Counted from the stretch's first letter, positions 24,707 through 33,882 are shown. The stretch: 39,033 nt of DNA from Neisseria wadsworthii 9715 (GCF_000227765.1 NZ_JH165159.1:1587167-1626199), one strand, 5' to 3'. Notes: generated by a model from the letters alone, not told the origin. Numbers and translations: made by a program.

Positions 24707-26914
24707 TTAAAACTTCAACTGCAACGAAGCGGCGACATTGCGGCCGGGCTGGGTGTAGGTATCTATCGTGCCGAGGTTTTCCACGCCCGCCACGTCGGCG
24801 TGCTGCCAGTATTTCTTGTTGGCGATGTTGTACACATTCAGGCCAAGCTCCAGATTTTTAAGCGGTTTGTACCAAACGCCCGCATCCCACACGCCGTAGC
24901 CGGGTGCTTTGAAAAAGGCGGGGTTGCTGGTGCGTTTCTGCGCCGTTGCCCAGCGCAATTTGGTGCCTGCGCCCCATTTTTCTTGCGCGTAGTCCACCCC
25001 CAGCACGCCGTTGAGCGGGTAGGCGGTGTCCAGCGGTTTGCCTTCGCCGTCTTTACCGCGCATCCAGGCTATGCCGGTGCCGACCTGCCAGTTGTCGTTA
25101 AGTTTCACGGCGGCGGCGGCTTCGATGCCGTAGGTTTTGACTTTATCCAGATTGTCGTATCTGTGCACCTGAATCGGGCGGCCGCCTGCGCCCGGCTCAA
25201 CCCCGATCTGCGTGCGGTTGATGAAATCGCGGTAACGGTTGTAGAAGGTGGTAACCTGCGCTTTGGTGCGTTCGTCTTTATATTTCAAACCCAGCTCGAA
25301 GCTGTCGGAATGCTCCGATTTCAAGTTGTTGTTCGGAATCACTTTATAACCGTGCTGGCTGTTGTTGAACGACATCGTGGCCGTATCAAACGGCGGCGTG
25401 CGGAAGCCGCGCGAATAAGTGGCGAAGCCGGTAAACGCCTCGCCGAACGGCACGCTCAAACGCAGGCTGGGCGTGAACGAGCTGTCGCTGAAATCTTTCG
25501 GCAGGCTGTCGGGCTTGCTGTTCAGATAGGCTTGGTCGATTTGCGGTTTGAGCTTTTCATGCTCGAAACGCAAGGCCGGCGTCAGCACGATGCCGTTGGG
25601 AAACGCCAAGCTGTCTTGCGCATAAAGGCTGAGTGTGCGGCGGCGAGAATCGGGGAAGGTTTTGTTCGGATACAGCGCACCGGCGTACATATGGCTGATG
25701 CTGCCGTCGCGGCCCACCGTGGTGCTTTCGCGTGTGCGCTCGGTATCGGTTTGTTTGAATTCCGCACCCGCCACAATGGTGTGTTTCAGACGGCCAGTTT
25801 CAGCTTCAAACACGCCGCGGGTGTTGATGCCTTGGGTGGTTTGGTTGAACCCGTAATCGGAATAGCGGATGCCGTCTTCAGTGATGCGTCCGGCCATACG
25901 GGCGGTTTCATCAGTAACCGCATCGTCTTCCGATTTCAGCCTTTGCCGGTAAACAGAAATATTGGCTTCTTTCAAGGCGGAATCGCCGCGGTAGCGGTAG
26001 CCCAATTCGATACGCTGGCGGCGGGCGCGGTCGTCCGACGAACTGGATGTCGTTGTGGTTACCCGCGGGCCGCGCGGCGCACCGGCACCCAACGTATTGA
26101 GCAAATCGGTTTCTTTTTTACGGTAAAAATGCTCGAACAAGGCTTCTACGCGGTGGTTTTCATTGCCCGCATCGCCTTTGGCCAAAATGTTGTAGCTGCG
26201 GAAATCTTGCGGATTCGGTTTGGTACGGCGGCCGCTGCGCGTATCGACGCTGCCGCGGTTTTTACTTTCATGGCCTTGCCGGCGCGTGAGCATCAGCAAA
26301 CCTTGCGCATTTTCCGTATAGCCCGCTGCCGACGCAGTAACGCCGTGGCTGCGGTCGCGGCTGCGGTAGCTGTGTTTCAAGCCGAAGTGGAAAGGCTTTT
26401 CGGCATCCACAAAATCAGCAGGCGAATAAGTGGAAAGATTCACTACGCCGCCCAAAGCATCGCTGCCATAAAGCACAGAATACGGGCCTTTCACGATATC
26501 CACCTGCTTCAAAGTATCGGCTTCCACCAAATCGCGGCCCGAAACCGCCGCATTGCTGCCGCCGCCCGCATAGGCTTCGGGAACGCGGATACCGTCCACC
26601 ATCATCAGAATGCGGTTGCCGCCGATACCGCGGATACTTACCCCCGCATTACCGCGGCGGTTGTTGTCGGTCGGCACGTCCACACCCGGCTCGTACAGCA
26701 CCACATCATCCAAATCAGCTGCCGCCGCACTATCCAGATCTTTACGCGAAACCACCTTTACATTCGGCGCAGCCTTATCCAAAGTCTGCGCGTGGCGGTC
26801 GGCAGTTACGGTAACAGTTTTTACTTCAACGCTTTGCCCGGCTTGCCCGTTTGCATACACTACTGGCGCAGCAAAAGCCAGTGCAATCAACTGCACGGTT
26901 TTTTTCAAATGCAT
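24707..26914 (-). CDS. hmuR: TonB-dependent heme receptor
   Basis: 735-aa outer-membrane receptor for heme or hemoproteins, driven by TonB. Signal peptide (MHLKKTVQLIALAFAAPVVYA), TonB-box-like VKTVTVTADR, plug domain (about 40-160) with VSIRGIGGNRILMMVDGIRVPEA and VDIVKGPYSVLYGSDALGGVVNL, then the barrel to a C-terminal Phe (AASLQLKF). The heme-receptor region YSRGFRTPPFDTATMSFNNSQHGYKVIPNNNLKSEHSDSFELG, here described only as FRTPP, a His in SQHGY and NNNLKSE, corresponds to the FRAP-His-NPNL motif. An AG-type DUS lies inside (25785-25796). A Fur-box-like site precedes it. Ligand may be heme, hemoglobin or both. Confidence 0.92.
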   Translation of the reverse strand: MHLKKTVQLIALAFAAPVVYANGQAGQSVEVKTVTVTADRHAQTLDKAAPNVKVVSRKDLDSAAAADLDDVVLYEPGVDVPTDNNRRGNAGVSIRGIGGNRILMMVDGIRVPEAYAGGGSNAAVSGRDLVEADTLKQVDIVKGPYSVLYGSDALGGVVNLSTYSPADFVDAEKPFHFGLKHSYRSRDRSHGVTASAAGYTENAQGLLMLTRRQGHESKNRGSVDTRSGRRTKPNPQDFRSYNILAKGDAGNENHRVEALFEHFYRKKETDLLNTLGAGAPRGPRVTTTTSSSSDDRARRQRIELGYRYRGDSALKEANISVYRQRLKSEDDAVTDETARMAGRITEDGIRYSDYGFNQTTQGINTRGVFEAETGRLKHTIVAGAEFKQTDTERTRESTTVGRDGSISHMYAGALYPNKTFPDSRRRTLSLYAQDSLAFPNGIVLTPALRFEHEKLKPQIDQAYLNSKPDSLPKDFSDSSFTPSLRLSVPFGEAFTGFATYSRGFRTPPFDTATMSFNNSQHGYKVIPNNNLKSEHSDSFELGLKYKDERTKAQVTTFYNRYRDFINRTQIGVEPGAGGRPIQVHRYDNLDKVKTYGIEAAAAVKLNDNWQVGTGIAWMRGKDGEGKPLDTAYPLNGVLGVDYAQEKWGAGTKLRWATAQKRTSNPAFFKAPGYGVWDAGVWYKPLKNLELGLNVYNIANKKYWQHADVAGVENLGTIDTYTQPGRNVAASLQLKF

Positions 26915-26938
26915 TTTGTAATCCTTGATTTTAATATT

Positions 26939-26957
26939 ATTAAGAATAATTATTATT
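26939..26957. promoter_or_regulatory. Putative Fur box upstream of hmuR
   Basis: The 19-mer at 26939-26957 (ATTAAGAATAATTATTATT) matches the Fur consensus GATAATGATAATCATTATC at 13 of 19 positions, 25 bases before the hmuR start. Iron repression of heme receptors by Fur is established in Neisseria; this particular site is inferred. Confidence 0.55.
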
Positions 26958-27001
26958 TATATAATTTTTAGTAAGAAAATGCAAGTATTAGAAAATGTAA
27001 A

Positions 27002-27013
27002 TGCCTGTCTGAA
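27002..27013 (+). repeat. TG-wadDUS upstream of trmA
   Basis: Exact TGCCTGTCTGAA; first resident-dialect copy on this side of the heme locus. Confidence 0.85.
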
Positions 27014-27100
27014 AAGCAAAGCTTTGTTTTAATGAATAATAGGACAACGGGCAGGTTCGGATTCGGGTAAAATAGTGCGTTTTTTAATAAGGATGCACCT

Positions 27101-28189
27101 ATGCCCGATCATGATTACCGGCAGCAATTAGCCCAAAAGGCGGCTTATCTGCGCGATTTGTTTGAACATTTGGACATGCCGCCGCTGGAAATCTATGCTT
27201 CGCCCGAGCGGCATTACCGTATGCGTTCGGAATTCCGCATTTGGCACGAAGGCGATGATATTTGCTATGCCATGTTTGAACACGGCCAAAAAGCTTCTTC
27301 CGCATCTTTAATCCGGCTAGAACAATTTCCGCCTGCATACACGGCCATCAACGAATTAATGCCTGTGTTACTGGCAGAAATCAAACGCGCGCCTGTATTG
27401 CAAACCCGCTTGTACCAATGTGAATTTTTATCCACATTAAGCGGCGAGATGCTGGTCAGCCTGATTTACCACAAAAAGCTGGACGAACAGTGGCAGGCCG
27501 CAGCAAAAGTATTGCAAAACAAACTGGGCATTTTCATTATCGGGCGCAGCCGCGGCCAAAAAATTGTGTTATCGCAGGATTTTGTTACCGAAAAATTGAA
27601 TGTGGGCGGCAAAACCTTTGTTTACCGCCAAACCGAAGGCAGCTTTACCCAGCCCAATGCTTTTGTATGTGAACACATGTTGGAATGGGCATACAGCGCC
27701 GCCAAAGGCTTGGGCGGCGATTTACTGGAACTTTATTGCGGCAACGGCAACTTTACCCTGCCGTTGGCCGACCAATTCCGCCGTGTATTGGCTACCGAAG
27801 TATCCAAAACGTCGGTACAGGCGGCGCAATGGAATATCGAAGCCAATAAAGCCGCCAATATTGCGATTGCCCGCCTCTCGGCGGAAGAGTTTACCGAAGC
27901 CTATACCGGTTCGCGCCCGTTCCGGCGCCTGCAAGAGCAGAATATTGATTTGCAGAGTTATGATTTCTCAACGATTTTCATCGATCCGCCCCGCGCCGGA
28001 GTGGATGAAGAAACGTTGAAGCTGGTTGCCCGGTTTGATAATGTAATCTACATTTCGTGTAATCCCGAAACGCTGCACAGCAACTTAAACCAATTATGCA
28101 AAACCCACATTCCGGTACGTTTTGCCTTGTTCGACCAATTTCCGTTTACCCATCATATTGAAAGCGGCGTGTTGTTGAGAAAGCGTTGA
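27101..28189 (+). CDS. trmA: tRNA (uracil-5)-methyltransferase
   Basis: 362-aa enzyme making m5U54 (ribothymidine) in the tRNA T loop using SAM. Visible: YRMRSEFRIWHEGDDICYAMFE near the N-terminus, GSFTQPNAFVCEHML, SAM site LLELYCGNGNFTLPLA, IFIDPPRAGVDEET, and the catalytic Cys in YISCNPETLHSNL. No 4Fe-4S TRAM cysteines, so TrmA rather than RlmD. Length agrees with E. coli (366 aa). Convergent with glnS across a DUS terminator. Confidence 0.97.
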   Translation: MPDHDYRQQLAQKAAYLRDLFEHLDMPPLEIYASPERHYRMRSEFRIWHEGDDICYAMFEHGQKASSASLIRLEQFPPAYTAINELMPVLLAEIKRAPVLQTRLYQCEFLSTLSGEMLVSLIYHKKLDEQWQAAAKVLQNKLGIFIIGRSRGQKIVLSQDFVTEKLNVGGKTFVYRQTEGSFTQPNAFVCEHMLEWAYSAAKGLGGDLLELYCGNGNFTLPLADQFRRVLATEVSKTSVQAAQWNIEANKAANIAIARLSAEEFTEAYTGSRPFRRLQEQNIDLQSYDFSTIFIDPPRAGVDEETLKLVARFDNVIYISCNPETLHSNLNQLCKTHIPVRFALFDQFPFTHHIESGVLLRKR

Positions 28190-28203
28190 AGCAATAAATA
28201 AAG

Positions 28204-28247
28204 ATGCCTGTCTGAAAACGGGCAATGTACATTTTTCAGACAGGCAT
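28204..28247. terminator. DUS-pair terminator between trmA and glnS
   Basis: ATGCCTGTCTGAAAA and TTTTTCAGACAGGCAT separated by about 15 nt, between convergent genes. Confidence 0.8.
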
Positions 28248-28265
28248 CTGTTTACGGCAAATTAC

Positions 28266-29954
28266 TTAAGCTTCTTTCGCTTGCCAAGTATCTTTCAATG
28301 CCACGGTTCGGTTAAATACCGGTTTTTCTTTTGTATGGTCGTAACGGTCGGTCACGAAATAGCCCAAACGCTCAAACTGCCAGCGGCTTTCCGGCTCCAA
28401 AGTGTTGGCAACCGGCTCGACATAAGCAGTGATTTCCTTCACGGATTCGGGGTTGAGAAAATCGGTAAACGGCAGGTATTCGCCGTCTTCACCGCGAACG
28501 GCATCCGGGCGCGGTTCGGTAAACAGGCGGTCGTACAGGCGCACTGTCGCGGGCACGGCATGCTCGGCGGAGAGCCAGTGGATCACGCCTTTTACTTTGC
28601 GGCCTTCGGGCTTTTTACCCAATGTATCGTGGTCGATGCTGCATTTGAGTTCGACCACGTTGCCGTTTTCGTCTTTCACCACTTCGTCGCACTTAATCAC
28701 ATAGCTGTAACGCAAGCGCACTTCGCCGCCCAAAGTCAAACGTTGCCAGCCTTTCGGCGGACTCTCGCTGAAATCGTCGGCTTCGATATACAAGGTTTGG
28801 CTGATGGGCACTTCACGCTCGCCCATTTCTTCGTGATGCGGGTGGTAAGGCGCGCTGCGGCTTTGGGTTTTACCGGCTTCAAAATTGGTGAGCGTCACCT
28901 TAATCGGGTTTAATACGGCCATCATGCGCGGGGCGGAATTTTCCAGCTCTTCGCGAATTGCGCCTTCGAGTACGCTCATGTCCACCACGTTTTCAGACTT
29001 GGAAATACCAACGCGCTTGGCAAACAGGCGCAAGCCTTCAGGCGTGTAACCGCGGCGGCGCATGCCGGAGATGGTGGGCATACGCGGGTCGTTCCAGCCT
29101 GTAACGTGGCCGTCTGAAACCAGCTGGTTCAGTTTGCGTTTGGATGTGATGGAATACAGCAATTCCAAACGGGAAAACTCGTATTGGCGCGGGTGGTTGT
29201 CGATCGGGATATTGTCGAGCACCCAATCATACAGCGGGCGGTGGGCTTCAAATTCGAGCGTGCACAACGAATGGGTGATTTTTTCGATGGCATCGGAAAT
29301 GGCGTGGGTGTAGTCATACATGGGGTAGATGCACCACTTGTCGCCGGTGTTGTGGTGATGCGCGCGGCGGATGCGGTAAATCACCGGATCGCGCAGGTTT
29401 ACGTTGCCGGCAGCCATGTCGATTTTCAAGCGCAGGGTTTTACTGCCGTCAGGGAATTCACCGTTTTTCATGCGCATGAACAAATCGAGGTTTTCTTCGA
29501 TGCTGCGGTCGCGGTAAGAGCTGTTTTTGCCCGGCTCGGTGAGCGTGCCGCGGTATTCGCGCATTTCTTCGGCGCTTAAGTCGTCCACATAGGCTTTGCC
29601 GTCTTTAATCAGGCCGACGGCGTAATCGAACAGTTGTTCGAAATAATCGGAAGCATAACGCGGCTCGCCCGCCCATTTGAAGCCCAGCCATTCTACGTCT
29701 TCTTTAATCGAATCAACGTATTCCTGATTTTCTTTTTCGGGGTTGGTGTCGTCGAAACGCAGGTTGCACAGACCGTCGTAAATATAGGCCAAACCGAAGT
29801 TCAAGCAGATGGATTTTGCATGGCCGATGTGCAGATAGCCGTTCGGCTCGGGCGGGAAACGGGTTTGGATGGCGGTATGCTTGCCGCTTTTGAGGTCTTC
29901 ATCAATGATTGTGCGGATAAAATGGTTATCGGCAAATTGGTCTTTGTTCATCAT
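28266..29954 (-). CDS. glnS: Glutaminyl-tRNA synthetase
   Basis: 562-aa class I synthetase. Visible: HIGH motif in [59 protein letters not shown]-type [28 protein letters not shown], and a C-terminal anticodon-binding beta-barrel region. Length equals the enteric enzyme. Starts at MMNKDQF; either Met is possible. A foreign-type DUS core (GCCGTCTGAA within 29107-29118) lies in the coding sequence at the SDGHVTGW segment. Presence of GlnRS means this organism need not rely only on GatCAB for Gln-tRNA. Confidence 0.98.
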   Translation of the reverse strand: MMNKDQFADNHFIRTIIDEDLKSGKHTAIQTRFPPEPNGYLHIGHAKSICLNFGLAYIYDGLCNLRFDDTNPEKENQEYVDSIKEDVEWLGFKWAGEPRYASDYFEQLFDYAVGLIKDGKAYVDDLSAEEMREYRGTLTEPGKNSSYRDRSIEENLDLFMRMKNGEFPDGSKTLRLKIDMAAGNVNLRDPVIYRIRRAHHHNTGDKWCIYPMYDYTHAISDAIEKITHSLCTLEFEAHRPLYDWVLDNIPIDNHPRQYEFSRLELLYSITSKRKLNQLVSDGHVTGWNDPRMPTISGMRRRGYTPEGLRLFAKRVGISKSENVVDMSVLEGAIREELENSAPRMMAVLNPIKVTLTNFEAGKTQSRSAPYHPHHEEMGEREVPISQTLYIEADDFSESPPKGWQRLTLGGEVRLRYSYVIKCDEVVKDENGNVVELKCSIDHDTLGKKPEGRKVKGVIHWLSAEHAVPATVRLYDRLFTEPRPDAVRGEDGEYLPFTDFLNPESVKEITAYVEPVANTLEPESRWQFERLGYFVTDRYDHTKEKPVFNRTVALKDTWQAKEA

Positions 29955-29973
29955 TTTGCGGTGGCCTTCGATT

Positions 29974-30015
29974 TTTTCAGACAGGCATTTGCTTCACACA
30001 ATGCCTGTCTGAAAA
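29974..30015 (-). terminator. DUS-pair terminator after ung
   Basis: TTTTCAGACAGGCAT and ATGCCTGTCTGAAAA around a 12-nt loop, 28 bases below the ung stop and just upstream of glnS. Confidence 0.75.
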
Positions 30016-30043
30016 CAAGATATGGAAAGGGCTTAATTGTACC

Positions 30044-30703
30044 TTAAATCTGCCATTCTATGGGCGTTTGGCCGTGCGCTTTCAGATAGGCATTGGCTTG
30101 GGAAAAGTGGCGGCAACCCAAAAATCCGCGGTGTGCGGAAAGGGGAGAGGGATGGGGCGCGGTCAAAACCAGATGGCGGTTGCGGTCGATAAATGCGCCT
30201 TTTTTCTGTGCATGACTGCCCCAAAGCATAAACACAAGATGCTCGCGCTGATCGTTCAGGCGGTGAATCACGCAATCGGTAAACTGCTCCCAACCCAACG
30301 AAGCATGAGAATGCGCCTGCCCTGCCCGCACGGTTAACACGGTATTGAGCAGCAACACGCCCTGCTCCGCCCATTTTTGCAGATAACCGTGCCGGGGAAT
30401 CTGAAAGTCTTCGATATCGGCCGCCAGCTCTTTATAAATATTTTGCAAAGAAGGCGGAATCTGCACTTCAGGCCGCACGGAAAAAGCCAAACCGTGCGCC
30501 TGCCCTGCACCGTGATAAGGGTCTTGCCCCAGAATCACGATTTTTACCCGGTCGAATTCGGTGGCTTTAAACGCATTGAACACATCGCCTGCCGGCGGAT
30601 AAATAATCTGCCCGGTCTGCCGCTCTGCTTTTACCGTGTTCAAAATATGCTGGAAATAAGGCGCTTCTTTTTCTGCGCCGATCGCTTCTTTCCAAGTCTG
30701 CAT
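30044..30703 (-). CDS. ung: Uracil-DNA glycosylase
   Basis: 219-aa family 1 UDG that removes uracil from DNA. Visible: catalytic-water loop [61 protein letters not shown], and the Leu-intercalation/His loop [24 protein letters not shown] 30703 fits (homology at [13 protein letters not shown] upstream); the longer frame reads through a DUS. A degenerate DUS (TTCAGATAGGCA) is embedded near the 3' end. Complements dut. Confidence 0.97.
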   Translation of the reverse strand: MQTWKEAIGAEKEAPYFQHILNTVKAERQTGQIIYPPAGDVFNAFKATEFDRVKIVILGQDPYHGAGQAHGLAFSVRPEVQIPPSLQNIYKELAADIEDFQIPRHGYLQKWAEQGVLLLNTVLTVRAGQAHSHASLGWEQFTDCVIHRLNDQREHLVFMLWGSHAQKKGAFIDRNRHLVLTAPHPSPLSAHRGFLGCRHFSQANAYLKAHGQTPIEWQI

Positions 30704-30749
30704 AAATATTCCATTTAATTTAAAACAGCCTGCACTATAACAAAACCTA

Positions 30750-30761
30750 TGCCTGTCTGAA
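30750..30761 (+). repeat. TG-wadDUS upstream of ung
   Basis: Exact TGCCTGTCTGAA, unpaired. The rest of 30767-30950 is AT-rich spacer before the lipoprotein gene, with no confident promoter. Confidence 0.8.
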
Positions 30762-30950
30762 AACATTCAGGCCAAAGCATTTGAGCTGTGTTTATCAAAT
30801 GCTATATTCTATTAATCATTTAGTATAACTTCAGGAACAAAATACTGCTTTTAAGCTCTAAATTATTCAGGCAATGTATTTTTAGATGTATAAAAAATAA
30901 ATTTTCCTGTCATTCTATTAACTTACAGATAATTTACAGAGAAGAATAAT

Positions 30951-31454
30951 ATGAAACTACACTTGTTGGCTGTTTTGGCGGCATCTACTGCATTGTCAGC
31001 CTGTTCGGTTTTTGAAAAAAAAGCCCCTACCCCTGCCGCCGAACCTGCTTGCAAACAAACCACCAAAGAAGAAATTGCAGCGTTGTTTGACCGCTGGAAT
31101 AACTCGTTGCAAACGGGAGATCCGAAAAAAGTGGTGGAAAATTATGCTGAAGACGGCATCTTACTGCCGACGCTCTCCAACAAACCGCGCCTGACACAAG
31201 CCGAAAAAGAAGATTACTTCAAACACTTTTTAGAGAAAAAACCGGTAGGCAAAATTGACATGAGCCATATCCAAATCGGCTGTAACGTAGCCAAAGACAA
31301 CGGCTTATATACATTCACATTTGCCGACGGTTCATCAGCCCCGGGCCGTTATACGTTCACTTACAGATGGGACGGCAACAAATGGCTGATTTCCTCACAC
31401 CATTCATCTCTGATGCCTGAAAAAGCAACCGGTGCCAAAGGCAAGAAACACTAA
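30951..31454 (+). CDS. Lipoprotein with SnoaL/CaMKII-AD-like domain
   Basis: 167-aa lipoprotein. Signal peptide MKLHLLAVLAASTALSAC with Cys18, a short Pro/Ala linker, then a cone-fold NTF2-like domain: TTKEEIAALFDRWNNSLQTGDPKKVVENYAEDGILLPTLSN and FTFTFADGSSAPGRYTFTYRWDGNKWLISSHHSSLMPE. The final HHSSLMPE is characteristic of the CaMKII association-domain/DUF4440 group, common in Neisseria with unknown role, possibly ligand binding. AGAGAAG precedes the ATG. C-terminal tail is basic (KGKKH). Monocistronic with a DUS terminator. Confidence 0.83.
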   Translation: MKLHLLAVLAASTALSACSVFEKKAPTPAAEPACKQTTKEEIAALFDRWNNSLQTGDPKKVVENYAEDGILLPTLSNKPRLTQAEKEDYFKHFLEKKPVGKIDMSHIQIGCNVAKDNGLYTFTFADGSSAPGRYTFTYRWDGNKWLISSHHSSLMPEKATGAKGKKH

Positions 31455-31481
31455 CCGGTTTCTTGATTCAAGGTAGCAAAA

Positions 31482-31511
31482 ATGCCTGTCTGAAATTATT
31501 CAGACAGGCAT
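31482..31511 (+). terminator. DUS-pair terminator after the NTF2-like lipoprotein gene
   Basis: ATGCCTGTCTGAA (from 31482) and TTCAGACAGGCAT (to 31511) with a 4-nt loop, followed by a T run. Confidence 0.85.
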
Positions 31512-31555
31512 TTTTTAATGATTATCGCTATAAAACTTTATATTTGTTTTACAGC

Positions 31556-31658
31556 TATAGCAAATAAACTTTTGATACAAGGCAGCAAGCCGAAGACAAT
31601 ACAAATAGTACGACAAGGCGCAGCAACGCCGTAGTAAAAGTTAAGATTATTTACTATA
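31556..31658. mobile_element. Correia-like miniature inverted-repeat element
   Basis: About 103 bp with TATA-bounded inverted ends: TATAGCAAATAAACTT on the left, AAGATTATTTACTATA on the right (14 of 16 complementary). The interior contains ACAAGGCAGCAAGCCG, TACAAATAGTACG and CAAGGCGCAGCAACGCCGTA, which I recognise as the core of the short Correia repeat of N. meningitidis/gonorrhoeae, although the ends differ from the classic TATAGTGGATTAA. It abuts the 3' end of the ABC binding-protein gene. Confidence 0.8.
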
Positions 31659-31667
31659 TATCACACT

Positions 31668-32477
31668 TTATTTTGCAGAAGCTGCCGATGCTGCAGATTC
31701 ATCCTGCTTAAACCATTTGGCTTGGATATCGGCATAAGTGCCGTCTGCCTTAATGGCAGCCAAACCTTTGTTGATTTTTTCGCGCAAGCCGTCATCGCGG
31801 CCTTTTTTAAGCGCAAAACCGTATTGTTCTTTCGGAAACTCCGGGTCGACAAACAGGCGGTATTTTTTGCCCGGGTTGTTGGACACAAAGTTTTGAACCA
31901 CGCCGTTATCGCCCACAGTCGCATCTACCCCGCCCGCTTCCAGCTCCTTAAATGCCAAAGGCATAGTCTCAAAGCGTTTGATATTTGCACTGTCTTTACC
32001 TTGCAAATCTTGCAAAATCAAATCAGCAGTTGTGCCTGTTTGAACAGATACGCTGCGTTTTTTCAAATCTTTGAAAGATTTAATATCGCTGCCTTTTTCG
32101 GCGGTAACAATCATTTGAGTGGCTTCAAAATAAGAATCGGTAAAGTCCACTTGCTGCTTGCGCTCATCGGTAATGGTGATACTGGCCAGCGCCACATCGC
32201 TGTCGCCCTTACCTACGTTGGCAAAAATACCTTCAAACGGCGTGTTGACGAATTCAAACTTAATGCCTTCTTTTTCGCCTGCCGCTTTCAAAATATCATG
32301 GGAAAAGCCGATAACTTGATTGTTTTCCATATATTCAAAAGGTGCGTAAGACGCATCGGTCGCAACGATATACGTTTTTTGGCCGGCATCGGCACCGTTT
32401 TGCCCGTTGTCTTTAGAGCAGGCGCCGAGCATCAGGGCTGCGGTTAAAGATGCCAGAAGGGTAGCTTTTTTAATCAT
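31668..32477 (-). CDS. Polar amino-acid ABC transporter binding lipoprotein
   Basis: 269-aa family 3 solute-binding protein. Signal peptide ending LMLGAC, Cys20 lipidated as usual in Neisseria. Visible: YIVATDASYAPFEYMENNQVIGFSHDILKAAGEKEG, GIFANVGKGDSDVALASITITDERKQQVDFTDSYF, VQTGTTADLILQ, and DGTYADIQAKWF. The binding segment (DASYAPFE, the ITITDER Arg) is typical for amino acids; which one (Gln, Arg, cystine or others) is not clear. No permease or ATPase gene is adjacent. Ala/Ser-rich C-terminus. Confidence 0.9.
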   Translation of the reverse strand: MIKKATLLASLTAALMLGACSKDNGQNGADAGQKTYIVATDASYAPFEYMENNQVIGFSHDILKAAGEKEGIKFEFVNTPFEGIFANVGKGDSDVALASITITDERKQQVDFTDSYFEATQMIVTAEKGSDIKSFKDLKKRSVSVQTGTTADLILQDLQGKDSANIKRFETMPLAFKELEAGGVDATVGDNGVVQNFVSNNPGKKYRLFVDPEFPKEQYGFALKKGRDDGLREKINKGLAAIKADGTYADIQAKWFKQDESAASAASAK

Positions 32478-32514
32478 GGTTCTCTTTCGTTATCAAGATT
32501 CAGTATTTATCATG

Positions 32515-32547
32515 ATGCCTGTCTGAAAACTTTTTTCAGACAGGCAT
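32515..32547 (-). terminator. DUS-pair terminator after ubiE
   Basis: ATGCCTGTCTGAAAA (from 32515) faces TTTTTCAGACAGGCAT (to 32547) with a minimal loop, 14 bases below the ubiE stop. Confidence 0.85.
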
Positions 32548-32561
32548 TTATATCAAGAAAA

Positions 32562-33299
32562 TCAAAATTTCACACCTTTGTGCAAGGCAACGATGCCTGC
32601 GCTCATATTGTGGTAATCCACGCTGTCGAATCCCGCGTCATACATCATCTGCTTCAGGGTTTCCTGGTCGGGATGCATGCGGATGGACTCTGCCAAATAT
32701 TGGTAGCTGTCGGCATCTTTGGCAATCACTTTGCCCATCAGTGGCAAGAGTTTAAAAGAATACAAATCATAAGCAGGCGCCAATGGTTTGAATACTTTGG
32801 AAAATTCCAGCACCAAAAGCGTGCCGCCCGGTTTGAGCACTCGATACATTTCTTTCAACGCGGCATCTTTATGCGTCATATTGCGCAGGCCGAAAGCCAC
32901 GGAAACCAAATTGAAATAATTATCGGGGAAAGGCAGTTTCTCCGCATCGGCCAGCGAAACAGGCAGAATCAAACCCTCATTCAACAAGCGGTCGCGGCCG
33001 ACGCCGAGCATAGACGAATTAATATCGGTCAGCCACACTTCGCCTTCTTTGCCCACGCGCTTCGCCCAACCGCGCGACAAATCTCCCGTTCCGCCCGCAA
33101 TATCCAGCACTTTATCGCCTTTTTTCAAACGCGCGGTGTTGATGGTAAAATGCTTCCACACGCGGTGCAGGCCGCCGGACATTACATCGTTCATAATGTC
33201 GTAATTTTTTGCTACCGAATGGAACACTTCGGCTACTTTGCCCGCTTTTTCGCTTTCATCAACCGTTTTGTAGCCGAAATGGGTTTTGTTGTCGCTCAT
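32562..33299 (-). CDS. ubiE: Ubiquinone/menaquinone C-methyltransferase
   Basis: 245-aa SAM enzyme methylating the quinone ring in ubiquinone (and, where present, menaquinone) synthesis. Visible: [44 protein letters not shown] at the N-terminus, motif [58 protein letters not shown] 33299 is the family start; the longer frame adds 18 non-conserved residues. 23 bases after the DUF971 gene, likely co-transcribed, an arrangement I recall from other beta-proteobacteria. Confidence 0.97.
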   Translation of the reverse strand: MSDNKTHFGYKTVDESEKAGKVAEVFHSVAKNYDIMNDVMSGGLHRVWKHFTINTARLKKGDKVLDIAGGTGDLSRGWAKRVGKEGEVWLTDINSSMLGVGRDRLLNEGLILPVSLADAEKLPFPDNYFNLVSVAFGLRNMTHKDAALKEMYRVLKPGGTLLVLEFSKVFKPLAPAYDLYSFKLLPLMGKVIAKDADSYQYLAESIRMHPDQETLKQMMYDAGFDSVDYHNMSAGIVALHKGVKF

Positions 33300-33322
33300 G
33301 CTTTTTGTTTCCGTTTGATTGG

Positions 33323-33742
33323 TTAATGTTTGCCGCAGCCGCCGGAAGCGCAACCGCTTGCATTTTTTTCAGACAGGCTTTCCGTTGATGCTTTCCGCGA
33401 AGCACCCGCCGCTTCAAGCCGGCGCAAATAATCGGCCCACATTGTATCGTATTCGTGGGCCAGTTGATATAAATAGTCCCAGTCATACAAACCGCTGTCG
33501 TGGCCGTCGCTGAAAATGATTTTTAACGCATACTGGCCAACCGGTTCCAAACCGGCAATACAGACGTTTATTTTACCCGTCTGCAAAGTTTCCTGCCCCG
33601 GCGCATGGCCGCGCACTTCTGCGCTGGGCGAATAAACGCGCAAATATTCCGCCGGCAGCTTTTTTTCTTCGCTGCTATACACCAAAACCAGTGTGCTTTT
33701 GTCTTTTTGCAGACGTATTTCTTCAGGCGGCTGATGTTTCAT
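33323..33742 (-). CDS. DUF971 (GBBH-like N-terminal) domain protein
   Basis: 139-aa small protein. [41 protein letters not shown] and [29 protein letters not shown] match the DUF971 fold, also found at the N-terminus of gamma-butyrobetaine hydroxylase and in some Mrp/HCF101 Fe-S carriers. A C-terminal tail [13 protein letters not shown] contains two Cys and a His and may bind metal or a cluster; that is inference. A variant DUS (TTCAGACAGGCT) overlaps the tail coding. Upstream of ubiE, probably one operon. Confidence 0.85.
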   Translation of the reverse strand: MKHQPPEEIRLQKDKSTLVLVYSSEEKKLPAEYLRVYSPSAEVRGHAPGQETLQTGKINVCIAGLEPVGQYALKIIFSDGHDSGLYDWDYLYQLAHEYDTMWADYLRRLEAAGASRKASTESLSEKNASGCASGGCGKH

Positions 33743-33758
33743 GGTTCATATTTTCCAG

Positions 33759-33799
33759 ATTCAGACAGGCATTATAAGTTTAACTATGCCTGTCTGAAA
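33759..33799. repeat. Inverted DUS pair between divergent DUF971 gene and nadE
   Basis: TTCAGACAGGCA (33760-33771) and TGCCTGTCTGAA (33787-33798) around about 15 nt. The flanking genes diverge, so this pair is not placed as a terminator. Confidence 0.85.
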
Positions 33800-33807
33800 G
33801 AATTTTA

Positions 33808-33836
33808 TTTTCATATGGGCGCGAAAGGTTTATATT
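33808..33836 (+). promoter_or_regulatory. Putative nadE promoter
   Basis: TTTTCA (33808-33813, 4 of 6), 17-bp spacer, TATATT (33831-33836, 5 of 6), 46 bases before the start codon. Confidence 0.4.
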
Positions 33837-33882
33837 GAAGATAAAAATAAACCGCGCAATCTTGCCGACTCAAAGGAACATT

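Noticed and set aside
24800-26971. 723-codon open frame on the plus strand opposite hmuR
   Set aside because: Low-complexity, His/Arg/Val-rich translation with no motifs; it is a codon-bias shadow of the receptor gene, which has signal peptide, plug and barrel motifs.
31012-31194. 60-codon frame inside the NTF2-like lipoprotein gene
   Set aside because: Out-of-frame overlap, basic low-complexity translation, no ribosome site.
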